A stretch of DNA of 62,133 nt. It comes from Candidatus Pelagibacter communis (lineage in GTDB: Bacteria > Pseudomonadota > Alphaproteobacteria > Pelagibacterales > Pelagibacteraceae). The DNA is taken from NCBI RefSeq assembly GCF_001179845.1, contig NZ_CVSB01000035.1:1-62133 (forward strand). The letters run 5' to 3'. Every line of letters starts with the position of its first letter. Within the stretch, counting starts at the first letter, position 1. The notes below the pieces were generated by a model. That model did not search any database, had not been told where the DNA came from, and saw only the letters and a program-made list of their open reading frames with translations. Shown here piece after piece: positions 53,620-62,133 of this stretch. The translations under genes and the position numbers were made by a program.

Positions 53620-55182
53620 TTAGTTAAAACTAGCAGTTCTGAATAACGGTTCGTTATTCGGTCTGATAGGAACGTTAACATTGCTTTTAGATGCCCAAGA
53701 AATTACTTGGTGATGTAAAGGAAGATAAGAAATATCATCTTTTACAATTTTCCAAGCTTTTGCAATTGCAGCATTTCTTTTATCTAAGTCAACTTCACCT
53801 TCCATAACTCTAATAGCAGCATCAACATCTGTGTTACTAAAATTAACTTTGTTCCAGCTAGCACCAGATTCATACAAGTAATGAAAAACATAGTGACTAT
53901 CTAAGGTTGGAACGCCCCATCCTAGCATATAGAAATCACCTTGATCATCCTTAAGCTCTTTGAAGTGTTTACTTTTAGTTTGAGCAAATAAGTTAACGTT
54001 AACTCCAATTTTACCTAACATTCCAACAACAGCAGTACAAATTGCTTCATCGTTTACATATCTATCGTTAGGACATCTAAGTTCAACGTCAAAACCATCA
54101 GGATAACCTGCATCAGCTAAAAGTTTTTTTGCTGCATCAACATCGTAAGGCAATCTTTTATCAAGTTCAGCTGTATATCCATTTACACCTGGGAAAGTTA
54201 TAATTCCTGCTGGTTCACTTAAACCTCTCATAACTTTTTTCTTGATCGCCTCAATATCGATTGCTTGATAAAGAGCTTGTCTCACCTCTTTTTTCTTAAA
54301 TGGATTATCACCAGTATTACCAGTTCTTAACTTGTCGGCTGCCTGGTCCATACCTAAGAAAATTGTTCTCATTTGAGCTGTACTTTCAACCTTGTGTCCA
54401 GATGAAGATTCAATTCTTTTTAAATCCTGAACTGGTGCATCAGTAACTATATCAATTTCTCCAGATAATAGTGCCGCAACTCTTGTCGCTGCATTTTTTA
54501 TAGGCATTAATTCGATTTGAGTTACTTTTTTATCCTTCATTTCACCCCACCAATGTTTATTTCTTTTAAACACAGTTTTAGTATTTGGCTCTCTTAAAGT
54601 AATTTTAAAAGGACCAGTACCTAATGCGTTAGTAGCAGAGAATGTTTCTTGACCTGCGTCCCAGTTTTGTGGAGACATTGCAAAATTTTTCTCTGACCAA
54701 GCTTTAGACATGATGAATATATTTGATAATTGGTTTAGAAGAATTGGATTTGGTTTACTAGTAGTAATCTTTACTGAATAATCCCCAATTGCTGTTACAT
54801 CAGATACTGTACTTATGTATTCTTTAAAATCAGATGTTCTTTGTTTAGCTCTTAATATGCTAAAAACAACATCTGCAGAAGTCATTCCTGTACCGTCAGA
54901 AAACTTTGCATCTTTTCTTAAATCAAATATCCAAGTATTTGGATCTGTAGTTCTCCATTTTGTTGCTAAAGCAGGTCCTATTTTCATGTCCAAGCCTCTC
55001 TGAACTAAAGCTTCGTAAACTTGTCTAGAAACTTGTGTAGTTGGACCCTCATTTTGTGCATGTGGATCTAGTGTTAAACTGTCTCCTTGCATAGACCACT
55101 TAATTGTTTTTGCCCACGCAGAAGAAAATCCAAATACTAGAACTAATGACAATAGTATTCTTAATATATTTTTAGTCTTCAT
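53620..55182 (-). CDS. peptide-type ABC importer, substrate-binding protein (SBP_bac_5)
   Basis: 520 residues with a signal peptide of about 24 residues (MKTKNILRILLSLVLVF...AWA). Family 5 binding-protein fold (KWSMQGDSLTLDPHAQNEGP; WIFDLRKDAKFSDGTGMTSADVVFS). Binds di/oligopeptides, opines or similar; the ligand is not predictable. It heads the four-gene operon SBP-DppB-DppC-DppDF, whose promoter lies in an 82-base gap after ilvC. Confidence 0.9.
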   Translation of the reverse strand: MKTKNILRILLSLVLVFGFSSAWAKTIKWSMQGDSLTLDPHAQNEGPTTQVSRQVYEALVQRGLDMKIGPALATKWRTTDPNTWIFDLRKDAKFSDGTGMTSADVVFSILRAKQRTSDFKEYISTVSDVTAIGDYSVKITTSKPNPILLNQLSNIFIMSKAWSEKNFAMSPQNWDAGQETFSATNALGTGPFKITLREPNTKTVFKRNKHWWGEMKDKKVTQIELMPIKNAATRVAALLSGEIDIVTDAPVQDLKRIESSSGHKVESTAQMRTIFLGMDQAADKLRTGNTGDNPFKKKEVRQALYQAIDIEAIKKKVMRGLSEPAGIITFPGVNGYTAELDKRLPYDVDAAKKLLADAGYPDGFDVELRCPNDRYVNDEAICTAVVGMLGKIGVNVNLFAQTKSKHFKELKDDQGDFYMLGWGVPTLDSHYVFHYLYESGASWNKVNFSNTDVDAAIRVMEGEVDLDKRNAAIAKAWKIVKDDISYLPLHHQVISWASKSNVNVPIRPNNEPLFRTASFN

Positions 55183-55232
55183 TATTCCCCTCGCTTTTAA
55201 ATTTATTTAAAAAAGTATAGGTGAAATAATCG

Positions 55233-55251
55233 AATTATTGTAGCAATAATT
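55233..55251. promoter_or_regulatory. inverted repeat between ilvC and the peptide-importer operon
   Basis: AATTATTG-TAG-CAATAATT, an 8-bp inverted repeat with a 3-base spacer, lies 14 bases after the ilvC stop and 50 bases before the binding-protein start. It could be a weak ilvC terminator or an operator for the importer. Confidence 0.35.
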
Positions 55252-55264
55252 TACAGATAAAAAT

Positions 55265-56305
<1,041 letters not shown>

Positions 56306-56854
56306 TTAATTAAATATTTTAGCACCTCTGGTCATAGCTACTGCCCCTGTTCTCGAAGTACTTATAAGTCCCAAAGGCTTTAATTTTTTATTCATTATAT
56401 CTATCTCTCTTCTTAGAGCAGTTATTTGAATTACCGCTGAGGTTTTTGTTTCATCTAATATTACGGGATTAAATTTTTTACAAGCATTTAAGCATTTTTC
56501 AATTTTATTTCTTTTTCCCACAACTTTAAATAAAGCCATTTCCTTAAATATTACGTCCTTGTCCTCTCTTTTAAACTCAGCAACTTTATGAACAGGTACT
56601 AATTTAGTTAATTGAAGTTTTATTTGATCAATTACTTGTGGCGTTCCAGTAGTAACAATTGTTATTCTTGAAATATTTTTAACTGCATCAACTTCTGCAA
56701 CTGCCAATGATTCTATGTTATATCCACGCCCAGAAAATAAACCGACTACTCTTGCAAGAACTCCAGCCTCATTATCTACCCAAACAACAAAAATGTATGT
56801 ATCTGATTTTTGTTTCTTCGTGGGTGCGCTATAAGCTGATTTTGATTTCGGCAT
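56306..56854 (-). CDS. ilvH: acetolactate synthase, regulatory (small) subunit
   Basis: 182 residues: an N-terminal ACT domain (DNEAGVLARVVGLFSGRGYNIESL) and the IlvN_C domain. Confers valine feedback on the large subunit. Lies 5 bases after the large-subunit gene. N-terminal 15-20 residues are a lysine/serine-rich extension. Confidence 0.95.
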   Translation of the reverse strand: MPKSKSAYSAPTKKQKSDTYIFVVWVDNEAGVLARVVGLFSGRGYNIESLAVAEVDAVKNISRITIVTTGTPQVIDQIKLQLTKLVPVHKVAEFKREDKDVIFKEMALFKVVGKRNKIEKCLNACKKFNPVILDETKTSAVIQITALRREIDIMNKKLKPLGLISTSRTGAVAMTRGAKIFN

Positions 56855-56859
56855 TATGA

Positions 56860-58626
56860 TTATACTAAGGCTTTGCCTTTTCCTTTAATTTTATTTTCCT
56901 CTTGATCATTTGGGCCCAAGATCATTTGGTTATGAGGTTTTCCAGATGGTATCATTGGGAAGCAATTCTCATTAGGATCCACATGACAATCAAATATAAC
57001 TGGTCCATCATAATCAATCATTTCTTGAATTTTATCATCAAGCTCAGCTGGATTGTTTGCTTTAATTCCTTTACATCCATATGCTTCTGCCATTTTCATA
57101 AAATCAGGTAAAGCCTCAGAATAACTTTCAGAATAATTTTTTTCATGCAGTAATTCCTGCCATTGTCTTACCATTCCCATATATTGATTATTTAATATAA
57201 ATATTTTTATAGGAAGATTGTATTGAACTGCAGTAGACATTTCTTGCATAGTCATTAAAACTGAAGCTTCTCCAGCAATATCAATTACTAATTTTTCTGG
57301 ATGAGCAATTTGAACACCAACTGCTGCTGGCAATCCATACCCCATGGTTCCTAAACCACCAGATGTCATCCATCTATTTGGTTTATTAAATTTATAATGT
57401 TGAGCAGCCCACATTTGATGTTGGCCAACCTCGGTGGTAACATAAGTATCTTTGTTTTTAGTTAATTCATAAAGTCTTTGAACAGCATGTTGAGGCTTTA
57501 TACTTTCTTCGCTATTTACGAAATTAAGAGAATTTTTTTCTCTCCATTTTTCAATTTGTTCCCACCACTTAGCTATATTCGATTTATTTGATTTGCTATG
57601 ACCATTTTTTCTTTTTGAAATTGTCTTATTAATTTTACTGATAACACTCGTAACATCCCCAACTATTGCAAGATCCACTTTAATAATTTTATTAATTGAT
57701 GATGGATCTATATCAATATGAACTTTTTTTGAATTTGGTGAAAACTCATCTATTTTTCCGGTAATACGATCATCAAATCTTGCACCAATGTTAATTAAAA
57801 GATCACAATCATGCATAGCATTATTTGCTTCATAAGTACCATGCATACCAAGCATTCCTAAAAATTGATTATCATCTCCAGGATATGCACCTAATCCTTG
57901 AAGTGTAGAAGTTATAGGAAAGCCAGTTAGCTCAACAAATTCTCTTAAAGCATGACTTGCTTTTGGACCTGAGTTAATTACTCCTCCACCACTATAGATG
58001 ATTGGTTTTTTGGCCTTGCTTAATAATTTTACCAATTCATCAATTTGATCTTGAGAAAATTTATTGTGAGATTTGCCGTTTAATTTTTTTTCTTTAATTG
58101 GTTTTTTATATTTCGCTTTTGCAAATTGAATATCTTTTGGAATATCGATTAAAACTGGTCCAGGTCTTCCAGTTGTTGCAACTTTAAAAGCTTCATGCAT
58201 AATTTTTGAAAGATCATTAATATCTTTTACTAACCAATTGTGTTTCGTGCAAGGTCTTGTAATTCCTGTAGTGTCACATTCCTGAAAAGCATCAGTTCCA
58301 ATTAAATGTGTTGGAACCTGACCAGAAATACAAACTAACGGTACAGAGTCCATATATGCATCTGTTAAAGCTGTAACAACATTAGTTGCCCCAGGACCTG
58401 ATGTAACTAAAACTACACCTGGTTTACCTGATGACCTTGCATAACCTTCGGCTGCGTGACCAGCACCTTGTTCGTGCCTAACTAAAATATGTTTTATAGA
58501 AGGATGATTTTTTAATTCATCATAAATCGGTAACACTGCGCCACCTGGATAACCAAAAATATGTTCCACACTTTGGTCTTCAAGACATTTAAATACAATT
58601 TCTGCTCCAGTTAATAATTTTGGCAT
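56860..58626 (-). CDS. ilvB: acetolactate synthase, catalytic (large) subunit
   Basis: Thiamin-diphosphate enzyme joining two pyruvates (or pyruvate and 2-oxobutyrate). 588 residues. Catalytic E52 in [16 protein letters not shown], the TPP-binding stretch [15 protein letters not shown]...NNQYMGMV. A polar linker KSNKSNIAK near 345 is longer than in E. coli. First of ilvB-ilvH-ilvC. Confidence 0.96.
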   Translation of the reverse strand: MPKLLTGAEIVFKCLEDQSVEHIFGYPGGAVLPIYDELKNHPSIKHILVRHEQGAGHAAEGYARSSGKPGVVLVTSGPGATNVVTALTDAYMDSVPLVCISGQVPTHLIGTDAFQECDTTGITRPCTKHNWLVKDINDLSKIMHEAFKVATTGRPGPVLIDIPKDIQFAKAKYKKPIKEKKLNGKSHNKFSQDQIDELVKLLSKAKKPIIYSGGGVINSGPKASHALREFVELTGFPITSTLQGLGAYPGDDNQFLGMLGMHGTYEANNAMHDCDLLINIGARFDDRITGKIDEFSPNSKKVHIDIDPSSINKIIKVDLAIVGDVTSVISKINKTISKRKNGHSKSNKSNIAKWWEQIEKWREKNSLNFVNSEESIKPQHAVQRLYELTKNKDTYVTTEVGQHQMWAAQHYKFNKPNRWMTSGGLGTMGYGLPAAVGVQIAHPEKLVIDIAGEASVLMTMQEMSTAVQYNLPIKIFILNNQYMGMVRQWQELLHEKNYSESYSEALPDFMKMAEAYGCKGIKANNPAELDDKIQEMIDYDGPVIFDCHVDPNENCFPMIPSGKPHNQMILGPNDQEENKIKGKGKALV

Positions 58627-58631
58627 TAGGC

Positions 58632-58661
58632 AATCTAGCTGAAGTTGTGCTAATTGGTCAA
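58632..58661 (-). promoter_or_regulatory. possible ilvB promoter
   Basis: A minus-strand TTGACC -35-like box (58661-58656) with a poor -10 (TAGATT or CTAGAT) 17-18 bases on, in the 52-base gap after miaA. Evidence is mainly the -35 hexamer. Confidence 0.28.
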
Positions 58662-58678
58662 GTTTAAGAATGAAAATT

Positions 58679-59587
58679 TTAAATTTTTTTCAAAAAATTA
58701 TTTAAGTCTTGTGGCTTTAGTTTCGTCCAGCTCATCATATTGCCTCTAGCCCAAGTACTTTGTCTTTTGGCGTATTGTCTAGTTTTTATGGCTATTTTTT
58801 CTTTAATATCATTCAAATCTTTTTGATTTTTTAAATATTCTCTAATTTCATTCACTCCAATAGCTTTGTTGGCACTTTTATCTTTTCTAACCCTTAGCTT
58901 TATGAAATCTTTTACTTCTTTAATTGCTCCATTCTCTATCATCTCCCTTGTTCTTAAATTGATACGCTCAATTAGTTCTTGTCTGGGATAATCAATATAA
59001 ACTTTAAAGAAATCATCTTCTACGAAGTTTGATTTTGTGTTTTTAAACCATTCATGTAGAGATTTTTTTGTAAACTTTTTCACCTCATAAGCTCTGATAG
59101 ATCTTTGAGTGTCTGTAGGGTTTATTTTTCCTATTGAAGATGGATCTAATTTTAGTAGTTTTTCATAAAACTTCTTTTGTCCAATTTTTTTTTGTAAATC
59201 TCTAATTTGAGTTCTTAATTTTAATGAAATATTTGGTATTTTAACTAAACCGTCAGTCAAAGCTTTAAAGTATAGACCTGTACCCCCAACAAGAATTGGG
59301 GTTTTTTTTCTTTTTTGAACTTCCCTAATTTTTTTAATTACTAACTCAAGCCAATCACCTGTAGAGAAGTTTTTTGTAACATTATGAAAACCATACAAAT
59401 GATGTTTTATTTTATGGTATTTTTTTGGATCTGGTCTAGCTGATAAAATTTTTAGCTGTTTGTATACTTGCATACTGTCTGCGTTAATAATCTCTCCATT
59501 AACTTTTTTTGCAAACTTAATAGCAAAACTTGATTTACCTGAAGCTGTTGGGCCTGAGATTAATATAATCTTGGATTTTAAATCCAT
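58679..59587 (-). CDS. miaA: tRNA dimethylallyltransferase
   Basis: Adds a dimethylallyl group to A37 of tRNAs reading UNN codons. 302 residues. P-loop [11 protein letters not shown] near 11, [10 protein letters not shown], and the [10 protein letters not shown] motif are all there. It lies 2 bases after the DegP-like protease gene. Confidence 0.96.
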   Translation of the reverse strand: MDLKSKIILISGPTASGKSSFAIKFAKKVNGEIINADSMQVYKQLKILSARPDPKKYHKIKHHLYGFHNVTKNFSTGDWLELVIKKIREVQKRKKTPILVGGTGLYFKALTDGLVKIPNISLKLRTQIRDLQKKIGQKKFYEKLLKLDPSSIGKINPTDTQRSIRAYEVKKFTKKSLHEWFKNTKSNFVEDDFFKVYIDYPRQELIERINLRTREMIENGAIKEVKDFIKLRVRKDKSANKAIGVNEIREYLKNQKDLNDIKEKIAIKTRQYAKRQSTWARGNMMSWTKLKPQDLNNFLKKI

Positions 59588-59589
59588 GA

Positions 59590-61005
59590 TCAGTCTAACT
59601 TAACACCGATGTATCTTCGTTGGTTTTGGTTGTTATAGATAGCAAGTAAAACTGTTTTCTGATTTGAATTAAGAACTTCTTTAGTAATATCTCTTAAATC
59701 ATCTGCAGATTTAATTTTTTTCTTCTGAGCTTCAATAATAATACTATTAAGTTCTATTGAATTTGCTACAGGACTATTGTTTGCAATTTTAGTAATAACA
59801 ACTCCTGTTGTTTGATTTGGTAATTTTCTGTTTTTTATATCTTCTTTAGTTAATGTTCTGACTGCAATTCTTAAACTTTCAATTATTTCTTCATTATTCT
59901 GTTTTTGAGTTTCTTGATTTTTACTTATTTTAAAATCATCTGAAGTTTCTAATCTTCCTAAAATAACATTTTTAATAATCTCTTTTTTGTCTCTCCAAAC
60001 TTTAACTTCAACTTTTTTTCCAACCTCTGTACGTGCTACAATAGCTGGAAGTTCTTTCATTTGATTTATTTTTTCTCCATTAAATTCTAAAATAATATCA
60101 CCAGCTTGTATTCCTGCTTTTTCTGAAGGACTATTTTCTGCAACACTTGCAACAAGTGCTCCTCGTGCTTTGTCTAATTTTTCAACCTCGGCAATTTCTT
60201 TTGTAACATCTTGAATTCTCACACCCAACCAACCTCTTTTTGTCTCACCAAATTCGATTAATTGTTTAATTACGATTTGTGCACTATTTGATGGTATAGA
60301 AAATCCAATTCCAATTGAACCATTTCGTCCAAGAATTGCTGTATTAATTCCAATTACATTTCCTTCCATATCAAACAAAGGCCCACCAGAATTTCCAGAA
60401 TTTATAGATGCATCAGTTTGTATAAAATCTTCATATCTTGATAAACCAATTGATCGATTTCTTGCTGATATTATTCCACTTGTTACCGTTCCACCCAAAC
60501 CAAATGGATTTCCAATTGCTAAAACCCAATCTCCAATTCTTGCTTTATCAGAATCTCCAAATGCAACGGGGATAAACTTTTCATCTGTTTCTAATTGTAA
60601 AACAGCAATATCCATTAATGGGTCAGCACCTAGAACCTTAGCCTTAAATTCTTGGTCACCATTCACCCTGACAATAATATCGTCAGCATCTTGGATAACG
60701 TGATTATTCGTAACCACAATTCCACTCTCATCTATAATAAACCCAGATCCCAAAGCAGCTGATTGTCTTTCCTGGGGTGTTCCAAATTCTTTAAACATAT
60801 CCTCAAAAGGAGACCCCGGAGGAAATTGAAAAGGAAAAGGATTAGTGTTTGTCACAACAGTTGTTGTAGTAGAAATATTTACCACCGATGGCATTAATTT
60901 TTCTGCAAGATCCGCAAAGGAAACAGGAACTGGTTTGGAGTTTACATTTAATGAAAAGGTGAATGATAAAACTATTGTTAAAAATATAATTTTAATTTTT
61001 CTCAT
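59590..61005 (-). CDS. DegP/Do-family periplasmic serine protease
   Basis: 471 residues with a signal peptide (about 1-23), a trypsin-like domain with H102, D132 and S206 (GNSGGP), and two PDZ-type regions (RGALVASVAENSPSEKAGIQ; TGVVITKIANNSPVANSIEL). The second PDZ is shortened. Degrades or refolds misfolded envelope proteins. Coupled to hflC-side genes upstream by a 1-base gap after a DUF2065 gene. Confidence 0.93.
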   Translation of the reverse strand: MRKIKIIFLTIVLSFTFSLNVNSKPVPVSFADLAEKLMPSVVNISTTTTVVTNTNPFPFQFPPGSPFEDMFKEFGTPQERQSAALGSGFIIDESGIVVTNNHVIQDADDIIVRVNGDQEFKAKVLGADPLMDIAVLQLETDEKFIPVAFGDSDKARIGDWVLAIGNPFGLGGTVTSGIISARNRSIGLSRYEDFIQTDASINSGNSGGPLFDMEGNVIGINTAILGRNGSIGIGFSIPSNSAQIVIKQLIEFGETKRGWLGVRIQDVTKEIAEVEKLDKARGALVASVAENSPSEKAGIQAGDIILEFNGEKINQMKELPAIVARTEVGKKVEVKVWRDKKEIIKNVILGRLETSDDFKISKNQETQKQNNEEIIESLRIAVRTLTKEDIKNRKLPNQTTGVVITKIANNSPVANSIELNSIIIEAQKKKIKSADDLRDITKEVLNSNQKTVLLAIYNNQNQRRYIGVKLD

Positions 61006-61006
61006 A

Positions 61007-61192
61007 TTAGCTCTTAATGTAATAAATAATTATAAAACCTATTACTGCAAAAATAAGTCCACCTGATCTAAGCTGACTATCTTTAACAAGTTCTAATTTT
61101 TTTAACATATTTTTCATTTTTGCTGGAAATAAGGCGTACAAAATTCCTTCAATAAATAGGAAAAGACCAAAAGCTATAACTAGCTCACGCAT
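61007..61192 (-). CDS. DUF2065 (YjeT-like) small membrane protein
   Basis: 61 residues with two hydrophobic segments (about 4-22 and 44-60) and the LFPAKMKNML loop typical of DUF2065, conserved beside hflKC-like genes. Function unknown; 7 bases after hflC. Confidence 0.85.
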   Translation of the reverse strand: MRELVIAFGLFLFIEGILYALFPAKMKNMLKKLELVKDSQLRSGGLIFAVIGFIIIYYIKS

Positions 61193-61199
61193 TTACGAA

Positions 61200-62072
61200 T
61201 TATTGTTGGATTTCTGGTTTTATATTTCCAAAAAATTTAAAAAATTCACTATCAGGTGATAAAATTAATGAAGTTTCACCACCAATAAGAGCTTTTTCAT
61301 ATGCTTGCATGGCTCTATAGAAAGCAAAAAATTCAGGATCTTGGCCAAAGGCATCAGCGAATATTTTATTTCTTTCTCCATCACCTTCCCCTTTCATGAT
61401 CTCTGATTGTTTTTGAGCATCTGCTAAGATTACAGTAACTTCTTTATCTGCAGTTGAGGTAATTGTAACCGCCATCTCTGCACCTTTTGCTCTAAATTCT
61501 TTTGCTTCTCTTTCTCTTTCAGTTTGCATTCTTCTATAAATCGCATCACTGTTAGCTTGAGGTAGATCTGCTCTTTTAATTCTAACATCAACAATATTAA
61601 TTCCAAAGTTTTGCGCTTCATTGTTTACACCTTCTTTAATTAAAGCCATTTGCTTAGATCTATCTTTAGATAATAATGTTTGTAATTCTTCTTGACCTAA
61701 TACATTTCTAATTCTTGAGTTTATAATTGTTGATAGTCTTGATCTCGCAACTCTTTCGTTTCCAACTGAAATATAAAACTTTAGTGGATCTACGATCTGA
61801 AATCTTGCAAATGCATCAACTATTAATCGTTTTTGATCTGATGCAATAACCTCTTCGGGCGGAGCATCTAAATTTAAAATTCTTTTGTCTAAATAAACAA
61901 CGTTTTGAATAAATGGAATTTTAAAATTTAAACCTGGTTTCATTATAATTCTTTTTGGATCACCAAATTGAAGAATGATTGCTTGGTTAACCTCTTTGAC
62001 TATAATAACTGATAAAAAAGCTACAACTCCAATTGCAACTAATAGTCCAACTAATACTTTTCCAGCTTTCAT
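61200..62072 (-). CDS. hflC: HflC, SPFH-domain modulator of FtsH
   Basis: 290 residues: one N-terminal membrane anchor (about 8-26), an SPFH/band-7 domain (FGDPKRIIMKPGLNFKIPF) and a coiled-coil C-terminal half. Partner of HflK, whose end is visible just upstream. Confidence 0.93.
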   Translation of the reverse strand: MKAGKVLVGLLVAIGVVAFLSVIIVKEVNQAIILQFGDPKRIIMKPGLNFKIPFIQNVVYLDKRILNLDAPPEEVIASDQKRLIVDAFARFQIVDPLKFYISVGNERVARSRLSTIINSRIRNVLGQEELQTLLSKDRSKQMALIKEGVNNEAQNFGINIVDVRIKRADLPQANSDAIYRRMQTEREREAKEFRAKGAEMAVTITSTADKEVTVILADAQKQSEIMKGEGDGERNKIFADAFGQDPEFFAFYRAMQAYEKALIGGETSLILSPDSEFFKFFGNIKPEIQQ

Positions 62073-62073
62073 T

Positions 62074-62133
62074 TTAATTTGTCGCTTTCTTTTTTAATTC
62101 AGGCAAAGGCAAGTATGGAACTACACCTGAACC
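62074..62133 (-). CDS. hflK: HflK, C-terminal end only (cut by window edge)
   Basis: 19 residues and a stop: GSGVVPYLPLPELKKKATN. The proline-rich tail and its position one base upstream of hflC fit HflK. Only the tail is visible, so the rest is assumed. Confidence 0.75.
   Translation of the reverse strand, partial: GSGVVPYLPLPELKKKATN

Overview
The window is about 70% A+T and almost wall-to-wall coding. Gaps are short and overlapping ATGA or TAATG stop/start junctions are frequent. Lysine/asparagine-rich proteins, many ABC importers for nitrogen-rich solutes, and the block mreBCD-mrdA-rodA / leuA / ilvBHC / miaA / degP / hflKC point to a streamlined marine alphaproteobacterium of the SAR11 type (Pelagibacterales). 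This is inferred from composition and gene content, not from a marker-gene search. I see no rRNA, tRNA, CRISPR array, insertion sequence or phage gene, and no gene-free stretch above 300 bases.

Left part (1-42.8 kb) is catabolic and transport accessory DNA in blocks. (a) 0.1-12.7 kb is centred on quaternary amines: aldehyde dehydrogenase, glycerophosphodiesterase, a gamma-butyrobetaine-hydroxylase-like oxygenase, a betaine/choline/carnitine ABC importer, carnitine dehydrogenase, a BKACE cleavage enzyme, betainyl-CoA thioesterase, a TauD-type oxygenase, a PhnZ/TmpB-like HD-domain diiron oxygenase and a choline-dehydrogenase-like flavoenzyme. Together they read as a funnel that brings several trimethylammonium compounds to glycine betaine. 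(b) 12.7-16.6 kb has a ureohydrolase, two tandem DMT transporters and a 2OG oxygenase. (c) 16.6-20.7 kb is a four-gene operon (luciferase-like monooxygenase, DUF1185/AA_synth protein, alpha/beta hydrolase, aldehyde dehydrogenase) behind a leader hairpin that buries its ribosome-binding site; it looks like a ring- or C-N-cleaving pathway of unknown substrate. (d) 20.8-36.5 kb has two Liv-type ABC importers, one with a ProC-like reductase, the other with AzlCD and an unknown 60-residue protein, plus a beta-barrel protein, glutarate hydroxylase GlaH and a LysE exporter preceded by a terminator-like hairpin. (e) 36.6-42.8 kb has small stress/redox genes and amino-acid-related oxidoreductases.

Right part (42.8-62.1 kb) is mostly core: rod-shape genes (rodA, mrdA, mreD, mreC, mreB), leuA, a peptide-type ABC importer with fused ATPases, ilvC-ilvH-ilvB, miaA, a DegP-type protease, a DUF2065 protein, hflC and the end of hflK.

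The most promising candidate for an undescribed system is the TauD-type oxygenase plus HD diiron oxygenase pair (9.7-11.1 kb), embedded in carnitine/choline genes and translationally coupled to the choline-dehydrogenase-like gene. The second is the 16.6-20.7 kb flavin monooxygenase operon with its RBS-sequestering leader.
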